Notes: generated by a model not told the origin, from the sequence alone. Numbered from the stretch's first letter, positions 31,567 to 43,007 are shown. The stretch is DNA of 64,000 nt from Azorinus chamasolen (GCA_963576725.1 OY755241.1:28398853-28462852); one strand, 5' to 3'. Made by a program: numbers and translations.

Positions 31567-32372
31567 CTTGTTGCTATTGCTTTATAAGAATATCCTACTT
31601 TCAGTATTAATGTTAAAAGGGTTGATGTCAAAAGTGTTAATGCTGAAAAGATTGATGCTAAAACAATTGAAAGCTCGTGTCGATATTGTGATAATCTATC
31701 GAACTGTTCGATTTTAGATGACACAATAAGAATCTTCGACTCATTACGATCCAAACTATTTTGATAGACTCGACGAAGATTGGAAGAGAATGAACTTTAT
31801 TTAAACTTGACTTTGAGAACGGTTTCAGTCAATTTTGTTTTACGTCGTAATTATGGTTTTAAATTAATTAATAGACAATCTAATTTTAGAGTTGAAGCGG
31901 GCGACAGTTTCGTAATAGGTGACTATTTGTTGAGGGTGTTAATTATGCACTTACAGGGAAGTTGTTAGATAGATAGATAGATAGATAGATTTTTGCATTT
32001 TTGCTATTGCTTTCAAAGAATATGCTACTTTCAGTATTAATGTCAAAAGGATTAATGTTGAAAGGTTTTATATCAAAATAATTGAAAGTTCGTGTCGAAG
32101 TAGTGATCATCTATCGAACTGTTCGCTTTTAGATGACGCAATAAGAATCTTCGACTCATTACGATCCAAACTATTTTGATAGACTCGACGAAGATTGGAA
32201 GAGAACGTTATTTAAAATTGATTTTGAGAACGGTTTTAGTCAAATTGTTTTACTTCGTAATTATGGTTTTAAATTAGTAGATAATCTAATTTTAGAGTTG
32301 AAGCGAGCGACAGTTTCGTAAGTGACTATTTGTTGAGGGTGTTAATTGTGTACTCACAAGAAAGTTGATGTT
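31567..32372 (+). repeat. ~400-bp tandem duplication with a GATA run between the copies
   Basis: 31567-31967 and 31997-32372 align from 'ttgctattgctttataagaatat' to 'tgagggtgttaatt'. Each copy contains an internal inverted pair AATCTTCG / CGAAGATT. (ATAG)n at 31969-31990 lies at the junction. The start also resembles the TTAA array of 24.3 kb. Confidence 0.8.
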
Positions 32373-32545
32373 GACCTATATTAACCTGTATGTCGACATA
32401 TATTAACCTGTACGTTGATAGATATTTACCTCTATGTGGACCCATATTGACCTGTATGTTGATCTACATTAACCTCTATGTTGACCTATATTAACCTGTT
32501 TGTTCGCCCATATTGACTTGTATATTGTATATTAATCTGTATATA
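32362..32545 (+). repeat. Array of 'tgttgacctatattaacctgta', part 1
   Basis: About eight ~23-bp units. The array continues at 36228-36600, 36818-36845 and 37135-37215. Confidence 0.85.
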
Positions 32546-33000
32546 TACTGCTAAAAGAACGAGCTCGATTTTGTGTCGGATTTGCCGTAAATACGGCATA
32601 ACGTACATATTGGGTAATGTTATGTGCGGGTAGATTACACATTGAAGTTGTGTTATTTGACATCGAAAAAACATTAATATCAGCAGTTTGGATACAGACA
32701 GAGAAATCCCTCTACCTACAGAAATAGTATGTCTAAAAATAGACTGGAAAAGACCTTCCAATGTGAATAACGATTGGCGAATATTCCGGTACGGACACAA
32801 AACGTATTTTTTATTTGTTCGTTTGTTTTATATCTCCTGTATTATTTGTTGACAAAACACAAGACGGTTTGTGACTGTTTATACAGATAGACCAACTTTG
32901 GAACAAAACATGACCGACTCTAATATAAACCAAACGAAGCAACTACAGCGATATTTATTTTATTTTTAAAAACCTTAGCAAGCTGCAATGTTTCCAACAT

Positions 33001-33078
33001 AGCTGTCTTGGTGCAATGGATATGTATCTGGGCTTGCGTGTGCGGGGTCTTGAGTTCGATTCTAACCAGTGACCAATG
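33001..33078 (+). repeat. tRNA-like sequence, SINE head candidate
   Basis: 'cttggtgcaatggatatgtatc' (A box) and 'cttgagttcgattctaacc' (B box), at the head of the molluscan repeat that follows. Confidence 0.4.
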
Positions 33079-33084
33079 TTTTTA

Positions 33085-33990
33085 AACGCCCACCTAATAA
33101 AGGTGATCGTGTATTGGCGTGGTCCCTGTCCGTCCGTCCGTTCGTTCGTTCGTTCGTTCGTCCGTCAACATTTTGTTTATCCGCTGTTTTCCCGCAAAAC
33201 TATTTGACAGATATCAATGAAACTTCACACAAATGTTTAATGCATCAAGTTCTGAAGCTGAGTCGATTCTGAGGTTCATTTGATTTGTCGTTTCAGAGTT
33301 ATGGCCCTTGTACTTAAAAAATACATGCAAATACATGCAAACATTTGTCCTCTGTTTTCAGGGAAACATGTTTGACAGATATTCATGAAACTTCACACAC
33401 TTTTTTAATGTATCAATATCTGAAGTTGAGTCGATTTTGAGGTTCATTTGATTTGTCGTTTCGGAGTTATGGCCCTTGCACTTAAAAAAGAATGCAAATA
33501 TATGCAAAACATTTGTCCGCTGTTTTCTGGGAAAACTATTTGATCGGTATTAATGAAACTTCACACACATGTTTAATGCATCAAGATCTGAAGCTGAGTC
33601 GATTTTGAAGTTCATTTGATTAGTAGTTTTTGAGTCATGGCCCTTGCACGTAAAAATAATAATGCAGATCTGTTATTTACTATTTACTTCATTTTTATAT
33701 GGATAAACCTTCATACGTATTTTCACTTATATTGCAGGTTTTTTGATATGTCATTTTATTCTAAAGTTATGGTCCTTGAACTTTGTGTGTTTGTTGCTTT
33801 GTTTGTCAGTCAAATGTTAGTTTATCTGTTGTTTTCTGGGAAAACTATTAAAAGGATATTAACGAAACTTCACACAAATGTTTTATGCAAGAAAATCTGA
33901 AGCTGAGTTTTTTAAGGTTCATTCAATTTGTCTTTACAGAGTTATGACCCTTGCACTTTACGAAAATCTGCAAATATGAGATATTCACAT
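33085..33990 (+). repeat. Molluscan ~165-bp tandem repeat ('gagttatggcccttg')
   Basis: The start is a 'gtccgtccgttcgttcg' run. About five units each have 'aactatttgacagatat.aatgaaacttcacaca' and 'gttcatttgatttgtcgtttc.gagttatggcccttg'. Confidence 0.85.
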
Positions 33991-36227
33991 CAATTCGTTT
34001 TCAAAAATAATATCACCTTATCAAGATCTGAAGCACAGATTAGAAAATATCAATCCTTATAGGGCATATTGAATCAGAGAAAGTTTGCAAGTTGGCGTAT
34101 TATGTACAGTTTGCGGTACTCTTGTTTTTATTGAAATACTGTCCGTACAAAACAACAATATATAAATATTAATAATAACATGGAATAATTTATAACAAAA
34201 TATTAACATATAATTGACAAAGAATAAAAGTTAAAAAGAAGATTAGGAACGCATATGGAGAAACAGGCTGCCTGCACAGAAATACTAATAACCAATAACG
34301 TAGATAATATATACAATGCAAAAAAGGTTTGTTTTTAACAGTTATCAGCGTTATAGTTATATTATTTTGTTTACAAACGAGTTGGAAATAAAATGACAGA
34401 CGAAGAGTAAAACAGCTGATGCGTCCTCGGCCAAATCGGCCAAGGCTTAAATACGTGTGCAGTTCTAGCAGACCATTTTTCTGTACCATTTATTTGCATA
34501 CACCATATGCATATGTTGCCGTAATTTTTATTTTTACTGTTTTTTAATGCAATCAATTCTATAAGTATAAAAATGAGTCATGCAGGAAACACCACATACA
34601 GAATAAACAGTCGCTCGAACAGCAACACAACACAAGGAAACAACAAATGTACATAACTATAAAACATCAAGAGACGCACAAAGACAAAACAAACATACAA
34701 TAGGGGATAGATGGAAGTACCGCCTTGGAACGGTCAGTGACAAAAGTCACTGGGGGCTAAACCGGTTTATGGGCGCCCAGCCTCACACTTATTCCATCCC
34801 CACCCTAAAAACAAACAGTGTAAATAAACGTATCCCCTCTCCGACTAATCTACAACAATCGCGATGGCAAATACAGTGGTAAAGTGCATGTATAACGAAA
34901 ACATTTAAGTGAACAAACTGTATCCACCTATCGCTAGCGTACTCAATGATTGAGCTGCAAACAGAGTAACTGTAGAAAAGTAATAAAGGGTACGACAAAA
35001 ACGAAATAGTACAGATATCTGACGTCCTCCTTCCGTTTCTGGATTTAAGAGGTCGCATTGTTTTCTAACAAAAGTGTACTAACGAGAATGACAGACGGAG
35101 AGCAGAATTTACTGAAGCGCTGGTCATAAGTTGTCTGTTTTCACAGACAGTTAGACTGAAACTGACACAGTACCATTATTGAACATGCATACTATACTGT
35201 CCGTTGCTTGATTTAGACTGATTTTACTCTTTAGACGGACTTCGACGTGTTTGCATATTACATACTTTACAGAGTCGCTGATAAAAGTGCACGACTGCCG
35301 AATGCTATTTAAAGCATTTATTATAATCTGGAAGATGTGGTACAAGTATGTACCGTTCTGAAAGAGAAATTCTTGGTGATTAAAGACGTTTTGTTGAAAT
35401 AAGATTTTTACTTGCCTACAAAATTGTTTTTAAATTCATTCATTTTCACAGTATCATAATATCAATTAAATTTATAAGGAACTCAATTAGCTGAAACGAC
35501 GACGGTCTCTGTGCAGCTGGAACAAAAACCAGTAAGGACATTTCTTGAAATCAAATAAACTTCTTTACTATCTTTACCGTTAGGCCCACCTGCTCAAGAT
35601 TTTAAATGAATCTTTTTTTAGGTATTGATTACAATAATTTATTTCATCACAAACCAAACACATCGGATTTAGCTGTTACTCTTTATCAAGTAGTATTTTG
35701 AGAAATCATAACAGCTAAATTAATAAACCGTTGCTTAAATGGTACTTAAATCAGTGATCTTAGTATTGTTTGTAGTAAACATTTATTTGGTTTTACATAA
35801 CGTTAGTAGTATTTCAGTTTACTTACATCCTTACCTGACAGATCAGACTAAGACATAGATCAAACTCAGTGCTATCAGAAGCAAAGTAATTGTCATTTAA
35901 GGACTGAAACTAAATGACCACTGAGGCCCTTTTGAGTTGAATGTTATATTTGTGTTACATACAATATATTTAATTCAAATATCGGTACGTCTTGGTATAA
36001 GCAGCACTTGAGCGGGTCTTTTTCTCAGCTATTATAACATTATCTACTATATATGGTGTAAATAAGTCTATAAGATAAAGTATTTACCCTTACATCAACT
36101 ATGTTTTTCCGCCAATATTTTGTCGTGTCAACCAACCATTTTTAACAAAAAAACTTAAGGTTACACTATAATTAATAACGATTTTGGAAAAGCATTGTAG
36201 TGATTGTACAGCGCCGGCTCCTTTCTA

Positions 36228-36600
36228 GTGTTGATCTATATTAACCTGTATGTTGACCCGTATTAACCTGTATTTTGACCCATATTGGCCAGAATGTAGA
36301 CCTATATTAACCTGTATGTTGACCTACATTAACATGTATGTCGGTCTGTAGTAACCTGTATGTTGACCCGTATAAACATGTAGGATGACCCATGTTAACC
36401 TGTATGTTGATCAATACTAACCATTTTGCCTGCTTGTTGAGTCGTTGATCCATATTAACGCGTATGTTGATCCTTATAAACATATACGTTGAACTATATT
36501 AACCTGTATTTTGAGTCGTTGGACCACATAAACTATGTGTTGAATTATTTTAACATGTATGTTGACATGTACGTACCTGTATAATGACAGATAAGAACAT
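36228..36600 (+). repeat. 'tgttgacctatattaacctgta' array, part 2
   Basis: About 15 degenerate units, the same as at 32362. Confidence 0.85.
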
Positions 36601-36604
36601 GTAC

Positions 36605-36822
36605 GTTTATTCAAGTCCTTGGGACGACACTATAAACCGAGGTCCGATGTATCAGTGCTTTACACTTGGCATCTAAAAGAACCAGAGAAATTCAGTCGAT
36701 AGTAAGAGTAGGGCATCGCGCCCGGGTTTCTCTGTATCCTCTCTCCTCTCTCTGGGGCGTCCAATTAGCCCATAGTGAGTAGAAGCGGACGTTAATCAAC
36801 ACAAACAAACAAACGTTTATCC
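36605..36822 (+). mobile_element. SINE-like insertion with (AAAC)n tail
   Basis: 'gggacgacactataaaccgaggtcc' to 'gcggacgttaatcaacacaaacaaacaaac'. The 'gacgttaa.caacaaacaaac' tail is common in molluscan SINEs and LINE tails. It interrupts the array. Confidence 0.5.
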
Positions 36823-36842
36823 ATATTGACATGTACGTTGAT

Positions 36843-37135
36843 TCATAGATAGATAGATAGATGCTTTATTGACACAAACTTTACAGTTTCTGGTCATGTA
36901 AACATCAACATTACATAAATACATATAGTCACATGTTCATAGAAAAAAATGTAATCTGAAAAAAAGAAAAGATAGACAGTAGATAATACTGCAGCCCGGT
37001 CTGATTACTCTAAAACATTATTTATATTATTTGTAACCGATGGAGGATAGCATTGTCACAAGGTAATGATCGTTAGTGCAATACTAAACTACCATTGATC
37101 TTATGTTAAATGCCTCGTGCAAAAACTTTCCTAGT
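36843..37135 (-). mobile_element. LINE 3'-end fragment
   Basis: On the minus strand it ends '...gtttgtgtcaataaagcatc(tatc)n', a non-LTR 3' terminus with short-repeat tail. No coding part is left. It interrupts the same array. Confidence 0.5.
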
Positions 37136-37215
37136 CTAACATACTAACCTGTATGATTGACCTATTTTACCCTGTATGTAGACCGATATTAACCTGTTCG
37201 TTGACCCATATTGAC
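37135..37215 (+). repeat. 'tgttgacctatattaacctgta' array, part 3
   Basis: Three units after the LINE fragment. A single stranded unit also sits at 36818-36845 between the SINE-like and LINE pieces. Confidence 0.75.
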
Positions 37216-37500
37216 CAGTTAAGCCTATCGGCATATCCTGATCATAATTCAAGTCTTCCCCTAGTCTGACACTACGTTGTCTGTCTATTGTCCTAACATT
37301 TGAAACTAAAAACAAATCCTTTACCTTTTTGCACCGAATTTCTATTTGTCATCTGCAACCCACGTTTGTGAAATCATTTCGGTAAAAGGAAGGAAAAACT
37401 GGGTGAAATAAATGTAATTAATAACATTTCAAAGGAATACACCACATACATAGAACTAAACGTTGAAACAAACAGTGAAGTACCAGATCACACGTCGTCT

Positions 37501-37727
37501 TTAACCCATTCGCTCCTGGACTCTTTTTAGACCCAACCTCTTTGAGTGAGTCTACCGAAAAGGAGCATTTACAAGAGAAACGGAGTTTAGTTTAGAAATG
37601 TGTAAATTTGAAACCATTGTGATAAATAGATTTGCTCATATGTAGCAAATGCTGTATTGATTATAATAGTTTCAAATATGTCTTTTACAGAGGCGCCGAA
37701 AGGCATCAGTAGGAGGAAATAGGTTAA
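37501..37727 (-). mobile_element. TTAA MITE, subfamily D, inverted
   Basis: TTAACCCATTCGCTCC to GGAGGAAATAGGTTAA. It contains 'gagtctaccgaaaaggagca' and the D hairpin in reverse order. Confidence 0.75.
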
Positions 37728-37833
37728 AAGACGGTTAAAAATTGTTTGTCGTGATACAGTTTTGCCCTTGAAAGCGCTAACCTTTCTCACGCCATCAAAC
37801 ATGATTTTAGTTGCAACTTTATTGCAATCGTTT

Positions 37834-38082
37834 TTAACACTTCCCTTGCAATTCTCGTCGATATACCTACCTGTAAATAGTGAAGACCCAGATGAGACAG
37901 CTCCTGCAGGAGCCGTCTCATCAGGGTCTGCACTATTTACAAGTTGATTGTGCAACTAGTGCACTCCACAGCAGTGATTGCACAGCGAAATACGTGTACA
38001 CAGTGAAGATATATGTAATTATACAACAGGGCATGGGTAAAGAAGGAGAAATGTATTTTGAAATTCAGCAAGAGAAGGTTAA
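37834..38082 (+). mobile_element. TTAA MITE, subfamily C, copy 2
   Basis: TTAACACTTCCCTTGC to AGCAAGAGAAGGTTAA, core GAGACAGCTCCTGCAGGAGC. The ~30 bp to its left match the left flank of copy 3 at 48825. Confidence 0.88.
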
Positions 38083-38141
38083 AACATCACCCAGTTGACT
38101 GTAATATTGAGAAACTATTGACCACACAGTAACAAACAGAT

Positions 38142-38200
38142 TGGGTTCTGGTAAGACGCAAAATTACTGGGCGGCTCATCTTGATCCAAGCTGTTTGCAA
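38142..38200 (+). mobile_element. Subfamily A hairpin, relic
   Basis: 'aacagattgggttctggtaagacgc' and 'gcggctcatcttgatccaagctgtttgc'. Confidence 0.45.
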
Positions 38201-38700
38201 ATGACGGTCCAGAAATGTCTTAGCACGAGTATGGATACTTAAATAATAATATATTTGTCAGTATTAGTTTCGTACTTTCACTTTTTATTTATTATTTGCT
38301 TGCTTTAATAGAGAAATATGAGACAGCTAGACACCAAGTAACACAATCCGGGAGACGTAAATAAAGGTAAAAAAAACTATAGGGAAGAGAAAGCATAGAT
38401 GGACATAGGGCAAATGTAAAAAGAGAGAAAGAATAGGAAAATAAGACAAATGGAAGAGGGAAAGCAGAGAGAAAGAAGAGATAGAAATATGGAGTGTGCG
38501 TGGAAAAATAGTCTTGTATCAAGCTACAATCTTCCTTTAATACATCGAATTAAAAATCGCTTTATCAGTGGCTTTAGCCATTTATCACACGAGTAGTCAT
38601 GCAAATATTATGGTATCATAAATATTAATTATATAAAATATTATAACGTCACTTCGAACACAAGATTGTTTATCATGATAGAAAGTGTAGAATAAGATAT

Positions 38701-39901
38701 TGTAGCATCCGCGATGCACTCATGTACGTCGACTTCTGACCCCAGAGACAGAGGATGAAATGCACTGTGCATCGTGTTGTCATTCCAGTTTGACTTGCTA
38801 GAAAGCTGTATCTTTTCTTACTTGACTTGGCACATGCATGTTTTAATCCTCATATTTATTTGTTTAGCTGAAATGCACTCGATTTTAGGGCCTAGTATGT
38901 GAGATGCTACAGCATAATGTCCGCCATCTTGGTTGCTGCAGTGATGCATTGTGGGTTGTTTACTATAGAAATAACACTCAAAGCCGACAGAATTACCGTA
39001 GCTATGCCAAAAAGAAAGGCTCAAGATATCTATTTCCCTATGGTACATATTTATTTTGGGATTTTGTTGGCGAGTTTCCTTGATCAAACTAGTTTGTAAT
39101 ATTTTCAAACAGTATAACATAGTTCTTCATATGTAACCGGAGGCTGAATGTTTTCATGCGCGTTACCTAGCATTTCCAACCACCAACCAGTATTTGACTG
39201 TTCAACCACTTGATCAGCCCGTCAAAACTTGACGGTTTCCAGTCAGTTTTGACGGGGACGAATCACGTGACCTTTTCCAACCTTCTTTTTGTCAGTTTCC
39301 TACCACTTTTGACTGGGAATCTGAGCGCGAGTATAAAAGAGCCGGATTTTTGGCTGAGAATCAGAGAGTTGAGGGAGTTGAGCTAGGGTCAAGAACTACA
39401 CTAGCCTGTTTCAGAAATATACATTCTAATGGTGCGCATTTTAAGGCATACGAATAGAACATAGATGAAAGCATTTCATTTTATGACAGAATTTCGACTG
39501 ATCTATAGAATAAATGCAGATCTTGGCATTTTACAGATTTAAAGCTTTATTCGAATTACGCGGTTTTGCAACTTATTTATAAAATACTTTGGTCGCTGAC
39601 GTTGTGCTGTAGCTACCGATCCACCACCTATATCATTAAGACTGAGATTGACATAAGCAGATCGATTGGATCTTGATCCATTGATAAATTCACTTACAAG
39701 AGCTATTTGCAAGAGGTTTGCCGTGTGTGGTGTTTACTAGGCCCATAGTATGATAAGTTGTTTGAGTTCGTATGTATCTATTTGTGGAAGAATCTAGAGA
39801 ATTCTGAATAACAATCACCAGAATATTTTAAATTGATATCGTCTCGATTTATTTATATTTTATCCCCTCACGTTAACCAACGTCCATAGCTAGACGTAAC
39901 A
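38701..39901 (+). repeat. 5' LTR, 1201 bp
   Basis: It starts TG and ends CA. TATA box TATAAAA at 39332-39338; AATAAA at 39509-39514. No mismatch to the 3' LTR was seen on reading both through. Two frames inside (both strands) recur in the other LTR and are not genes. Confidence 0.93.
39332..39338 (+). promoter_or_regulatory. LTR TATA box
   Basis: GAGTATAAAAGAGCC at the usual place between U3 and R, with AATAAA about 170 bp downstream. A repeated CAGTTTTGAC/ACTTTTGACTGGGAAT motif lies upstream. Confidence 0.6.
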
Positions 39902-39905
39902 TTTA

Positions 39906-39924
39906 TGGTGGCAGCGGTGGGATT
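39906..39924 (+). promoter_or_regulatory. Primer-binding site, complementary to tRNA-Leu 3' end
   Basis: TGGTGGCAGCGGTGGGATT starts 4 nt after the LTR. It is complementary to the CCA end and T-arm of animal tRNA-Leu (AATCCCACCGCTGCCACCA). Confidence 0.85.
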
Positions 39925-40011
39925 TGGTATTTTAACCAGATCCAGCGATACGAACCTATCTTTTGAATCTCTAAAGTAAATTAGTAACAGTTTACGCTAC
40001 CAACAGTAATC

Positions 40012-41883
40012 ATGCACAGCCCAAGATCCGTTGACAGTGAGGGGGTAATTTTCTTCAAACCAGCGACCCGTTCGCCACGCAACTCACATAGTGAACTGTC
40101 CAGCCCTTATCACTCACCCAGGGGAAGACCCAGTGAATCAACTATACACGAGAGACCGATCTCGCCGGAGATCATTGTTCAAAGGCAAAGTCCAAGACCT
40201 AGTCCTACACATACACATTTAAATCAGTCCACCACACATAAACACATGGCAAGAGGTCAGACCAGTACACAGCTTGATTTAGGTGACAAACAGAATGATA
40301 CGACAGGAAACTACAACACAGAAGTAGCCAGTATTCTGTCCAATATAACAGATGTACTCACCCAGATGAGCAGTCAGTTAAATTCCTTAAAATCCAGTCA
40401 AAAGAATACACACAATGTGAATCCAGATACACAAAACACACACCATAATCAACATGCTGATAGAGTGACGTCATACAGCTCACGTAATGGTGACGTAGCT
40501 ACATTCCAGACTAGGAATTACCCAATTTACTCTAATAAAAGCACCAGGGTTGCATGTAGAGATAACATTCATAGTATAGATATGCAAGCTTCAGAAAGGG
40601 CACATCAGTCTCCCCCAACACAGGCACCAAACAGAGTTTATCACAACCAGACACAAGAAATGAACACATGTGTAGACACTGACAATTACAGACATATTGC
40701 ACATAATATACAAAACAAGCACCCAGGCCAATATTATGCCAATGAATCTTTAAGGACAAGACAGGTACCATCACCAATGTTGGATCCAGATCAAAACACT
40801 CGAAACAACAACAGTGTAGACTTAGATCCAGCAGTGCAAGCCAGATATAGGTCAGATAGTGTGGCACTCCAACCCCAAGAGTACAATGAAAGGGTTTTGA
40901 CCCAACAACTTAGTAGACCCAAACGGTTGAATGATTTGGGAGGCATCAAGATCAGTCCATTCACTGGCGATGAAGAGTGGCGTGTTTGGCATGCGAGGTT
41001 CGAAACCATCACTCAAAGGTTTGGACTGACAGAAGATGAAAAGCTAGACCACCTTCTACCAAGAATAGAGGGCAAAGCAGCAGAATTTGTTTTCACCCAG
41101 CTACCTTCAAACTTTCTGTCTAGTTACAAACAAGTTGCACATGAACTTGATTGTAGATACAGAGTGATTGAGACACCTAGATCATTTGCAGCCAAATTCA
41201 GTCATAGGACCCAGAGGGTAGGCGAAACCGCTGAACAGTATGCCGCTGATTTGAAGGTCTTATACGACAAGGCCCATGGGTACAGAGACAGACAAACACG
41301 AGAAGAAGACCTAGTAAGAAAGTTCTTGGATGGTCTGAGAGACGACGACGTGAGATTCGAGGTCGAATATCACAAAGAACCAACAACAATAGATGAGGCA
41401 GTTTTTCATGTGGTGAACCTGCTTCAAACCCGTCGAAGAGAGTTTCATGACAGACGCCAAAGAGAGAGCACAAGGCGGCTAGAGGATGAAAGAACTTATA
41501 CATGTAGCAAGGATAAAGAGCAACATGAGACACCCTCTAATCAAGAGAACCACCTTCAGACCAGTTGCAAGAGAAATGATTGTGCCAACGTAACAGAATC
41601 GAAAGGTTTAGAAGAAATCCTCGAGAAAATATTAAAGAAGCTCGACAACATTGAAGAAAGTAAGCCGACAGCCACAGAGAAGCAAGCTGGCAAGAGAGGA
41701 AAAATTGTCGAATGCTTCAACTGCAGAAAAATGGGTCACTTTGCTCGTGACTGCCCCGAAAGAAAACATAGGAGAGAGAGGTCGACTGGGGAGCAGTTTG
41801 AAAAGCAAAAGGATTACAATGACCGAAACAATAATTTAAACTACAGGGGACCGGCTCTTGCGGCCAGAGAGAGGTCCAATTAA
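40012..41883 (+). CDS. gag: Retrotransposon Gag polyprotein, 623 aa
   Basis: Residues 1-300 are polar, Ser/Thr/Gln/His-rich and probably disordered. About 305-475 is a retrotransposon Gag capsid domain (ISPFTGDEEWRVWHARFE, then FLDGLRDDDVRFEVEY). A CCHC knuckle has C568, C571, H576 and C581 (CFNCRKMGHFARDC). The stop is TAA 41881-41883. The frame is complete, with no damage. Gag would form the particle that packages element RNA. The last 49 nt overlap the protease frame at -1. Confidence 0.92.
   Translation: MHSPRSVDSEGVIFFKPATRSPRNSHSELSSPYHSPRGRPSESTIHERPISPEIIVQRQSPRPSPTHTHLNQSTTHKHMARGQTSTQLDLGDKQNDTTGNYNTEVASILSNITDVLTQMSSQLNSLKSSQKNTHNVNPDTQNTHHNQHADRVTSYSSRNGDVATFQTRNYPIYSNKSTRVACRDNIHSIDMQASERAHQSPPTQAPNRVYHNQTQEMNTCVDTDNYRHIAHNIQNKHPGQYYANESLRTRQVPSPMLDPDQNTRNNNSVDLDPAVQARYRSDSVALQPQEYNERVLTQQLSRPKRLNDLGGIKISPFTGDEEWRVWHARFETITQRFGLTEDEKLDHLLPRIEGKAAEFVFTQLPSNFLSSYKQVAHELDCRYRVIETPRSFAAKFSHRTQRVGETAEQYAADLKVLYDKAHGYRDRQTREEDLVRKFLDGLRDDDVRFEVEYHKEPTTIDEAVFHVVNLLQTRRREFHDRRQRESTRRLEDERTYTCSKDKEQHETPSNQENHLQTSCKRNDCANVTESKGLEEILEKILKKLDNIEESKPTATEKQAGKRGKIVECFNCRKMGHFARDCPERKHRRERSTGEQFEKQKDYNDRNNNLNYRGPALAARERSN
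41835..41841 (+). promoter_or_regulatory. -1 ribosomal frameshift site TTTAAAC with downstream stem
   Basis: In gag phase the heptamer reads T TTA AAC, the strongest known class of slippery site. The -1 frame is closed by TAA at 41832-41834 just before it and open from there to 43007. After a 6-nt spacer, GGACC (41848-41852) pairs with GGTCC (41873-41877), with CTCT/AGAG stacking inside. Confidence 0.78.
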
Positions 41884-43007
41884 GCAGCAATGAGGAAGGC
41901 CAAACATGTGGGACAAGTAAAGAAGAATCATGCATTGATGTTGAAAGTGTTGATGGCAACAAATGTAAACTACCAAAGAAGGGACTGGGCGATGGGATAT
42001 ATATAAGAGGAGTTGTAGAAGGTATACCGGTAATATTCACCACAGACACAGGGGCTTCTAGGACGGTGATATCTACAAGGGTATACGACAAAATACCAGA
42101 AAATAGAAGGCCATTATTACGGAAGTCTGTTTGCTTAAAGGGAGCAGGTGGGTTGCCTATTAAGGAGAAAGGGAAGGCCGAGTTCTCGCTGGGACTGGGT
42201 TCAACCTTAGAGATCGTCAGGGAGGCTATAGTAGCCGAAATAGAGGATGACGTTCTGCTGGGGTATGATGTCCTGGGCGGGAATGGGAAGGCAGCAGATA
42301 TTCTCCTTAGTAAGAACAAAGTAATTTTCGACGGGGTCGAAATACCGTGCTTTCAGATTGGCAAGGGAGGAGGGACTCGAAAGGTAGTAATGGCAGATGA
42401 CTTCAACATCCCAGCACTTAGCGAGACGGTAGTGGATGTTTATGTTGACCGGAATGAGGGTGACGAGGATCGCCGAGCAGAATATCTCCTGGAGCCAACA
42501 GACACTTTTACAGAAGCTTACCCTCTATTAATGGCAACAACCCTCGTCAACATCAATGCTGCACCCACATGCAAAGCAAGACTGCTAAACCCATTCTCCA
42601 CCGATATACAGCTTAAACAAGATACGGAGGTTGGAAAGGCGGAGCGGGTAGAACGGATAGCGAGCGTCTTCACAAAGGAAGAGAGCAAGGATGACGACAG
42701 GCACAATATCCGTAGAGTGGCAATGACGCCAAAGGAAGCTGCAACAGAAGAAAACCCACACGAATTGGGAAGGGAAACAGATGTACCAGCACACTTACAA
42801 GCCTTGTGTGAACGGTCCACTAAGGGGAATGGTAGTTATGAGCGGCAAGTGGTAGCCAGACTCCTGATAAAATACAAGGATACCTTCTTCAAGGATGAGT
42901 GGGACATTGGTGTCCATCACAACAGGCTAAAACCGTATGCAGGACGGCACCCTCCACGATTGGCACCTAAGAAGTTGTGTTCCGACCGAGTCATGACATC
43001 CTACTAA
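41835..43007 (+). CDS. pol: Pol remnant: aspartic protease plus fused integrase end
   Basis: The frame is entered by -1 frameshift. Around 42033-42068 it reads IFTTDTGASRTVIS, the DTG active site, followed by the LLGYDVLG strand typical of retropepsins. The linker runs to LLIKYKDTFFKDEWDIG, which normally leads into RT. It then jumps directly to VHHNRLKPYAGRHPPR, the last residues of a Ty3/gypsy integrase. RT, RNase H and integrase core are absent. The junction is near 42909. The frame ends TAA 43007-region. Confidence 0.85.
   Translation, partial: FKLQGTGSCGQREVQLSSNEEGQTCGTSKEESCIDVESVDGNKCKLPKKGLGDGIYIRGVVEGIPVIFTTDTGASRTVISTRVYDKIPENRRPLLRKSVCLKGAGGLPIKEKGKAEFSLGLGSTLEIVREAIVAEIEDDVLLGYDVLGGNGKAADILLSKNKVIFDGVEIPCFQIGKGGGTRKVVMADDFNIPALSETVVDVYVDRNEGDEDRRAEYLLEPTDTFTEAYPLLMATTLVNINAAPTCKARLLNPFSTDIQLKQDTEVGKAERVERIASVFTKEESKDDDRHNIRRVAMTPKEAATEENPHELGRETDVPAHLQALCERSTKGNGSYERQVVARLLIKYKDTFFKDEWDIGVHHNRLKPYAGRHPPRLAPKKLCSDRVMTSY

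Larger units (their letters stand above)
32546..36227. other. 3.7-kb block separating two parts of one minisatellite
   Basis: It holds a tRNA-like unit (33001), a molluscan repeat (33085-33990) and a LINE-3'-like stretch starting TTTTTATTGAAATACTG (34125-34350). A conserved-looking block 'ccgccttggaacggtcagtg...taaaccggtttatgggcg' lies at 34720-34780. From 34850 to 36227 nothing is recognised. No coding frame of note. Confidence 0.5.

Noticed and set aside
38818..39120. 100-codon minus-strand ORF, and a 66-codon plus-strand ORF, repeated at 44189-44491
   Set aside because: They lie in the LTRs and repeat only because the LTRs are the same; no family features.
41717..42319. 200-codon minus-strand ORF opposite gag/protease
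   Set aside because: Shadow of the element's coding strand; no domain.
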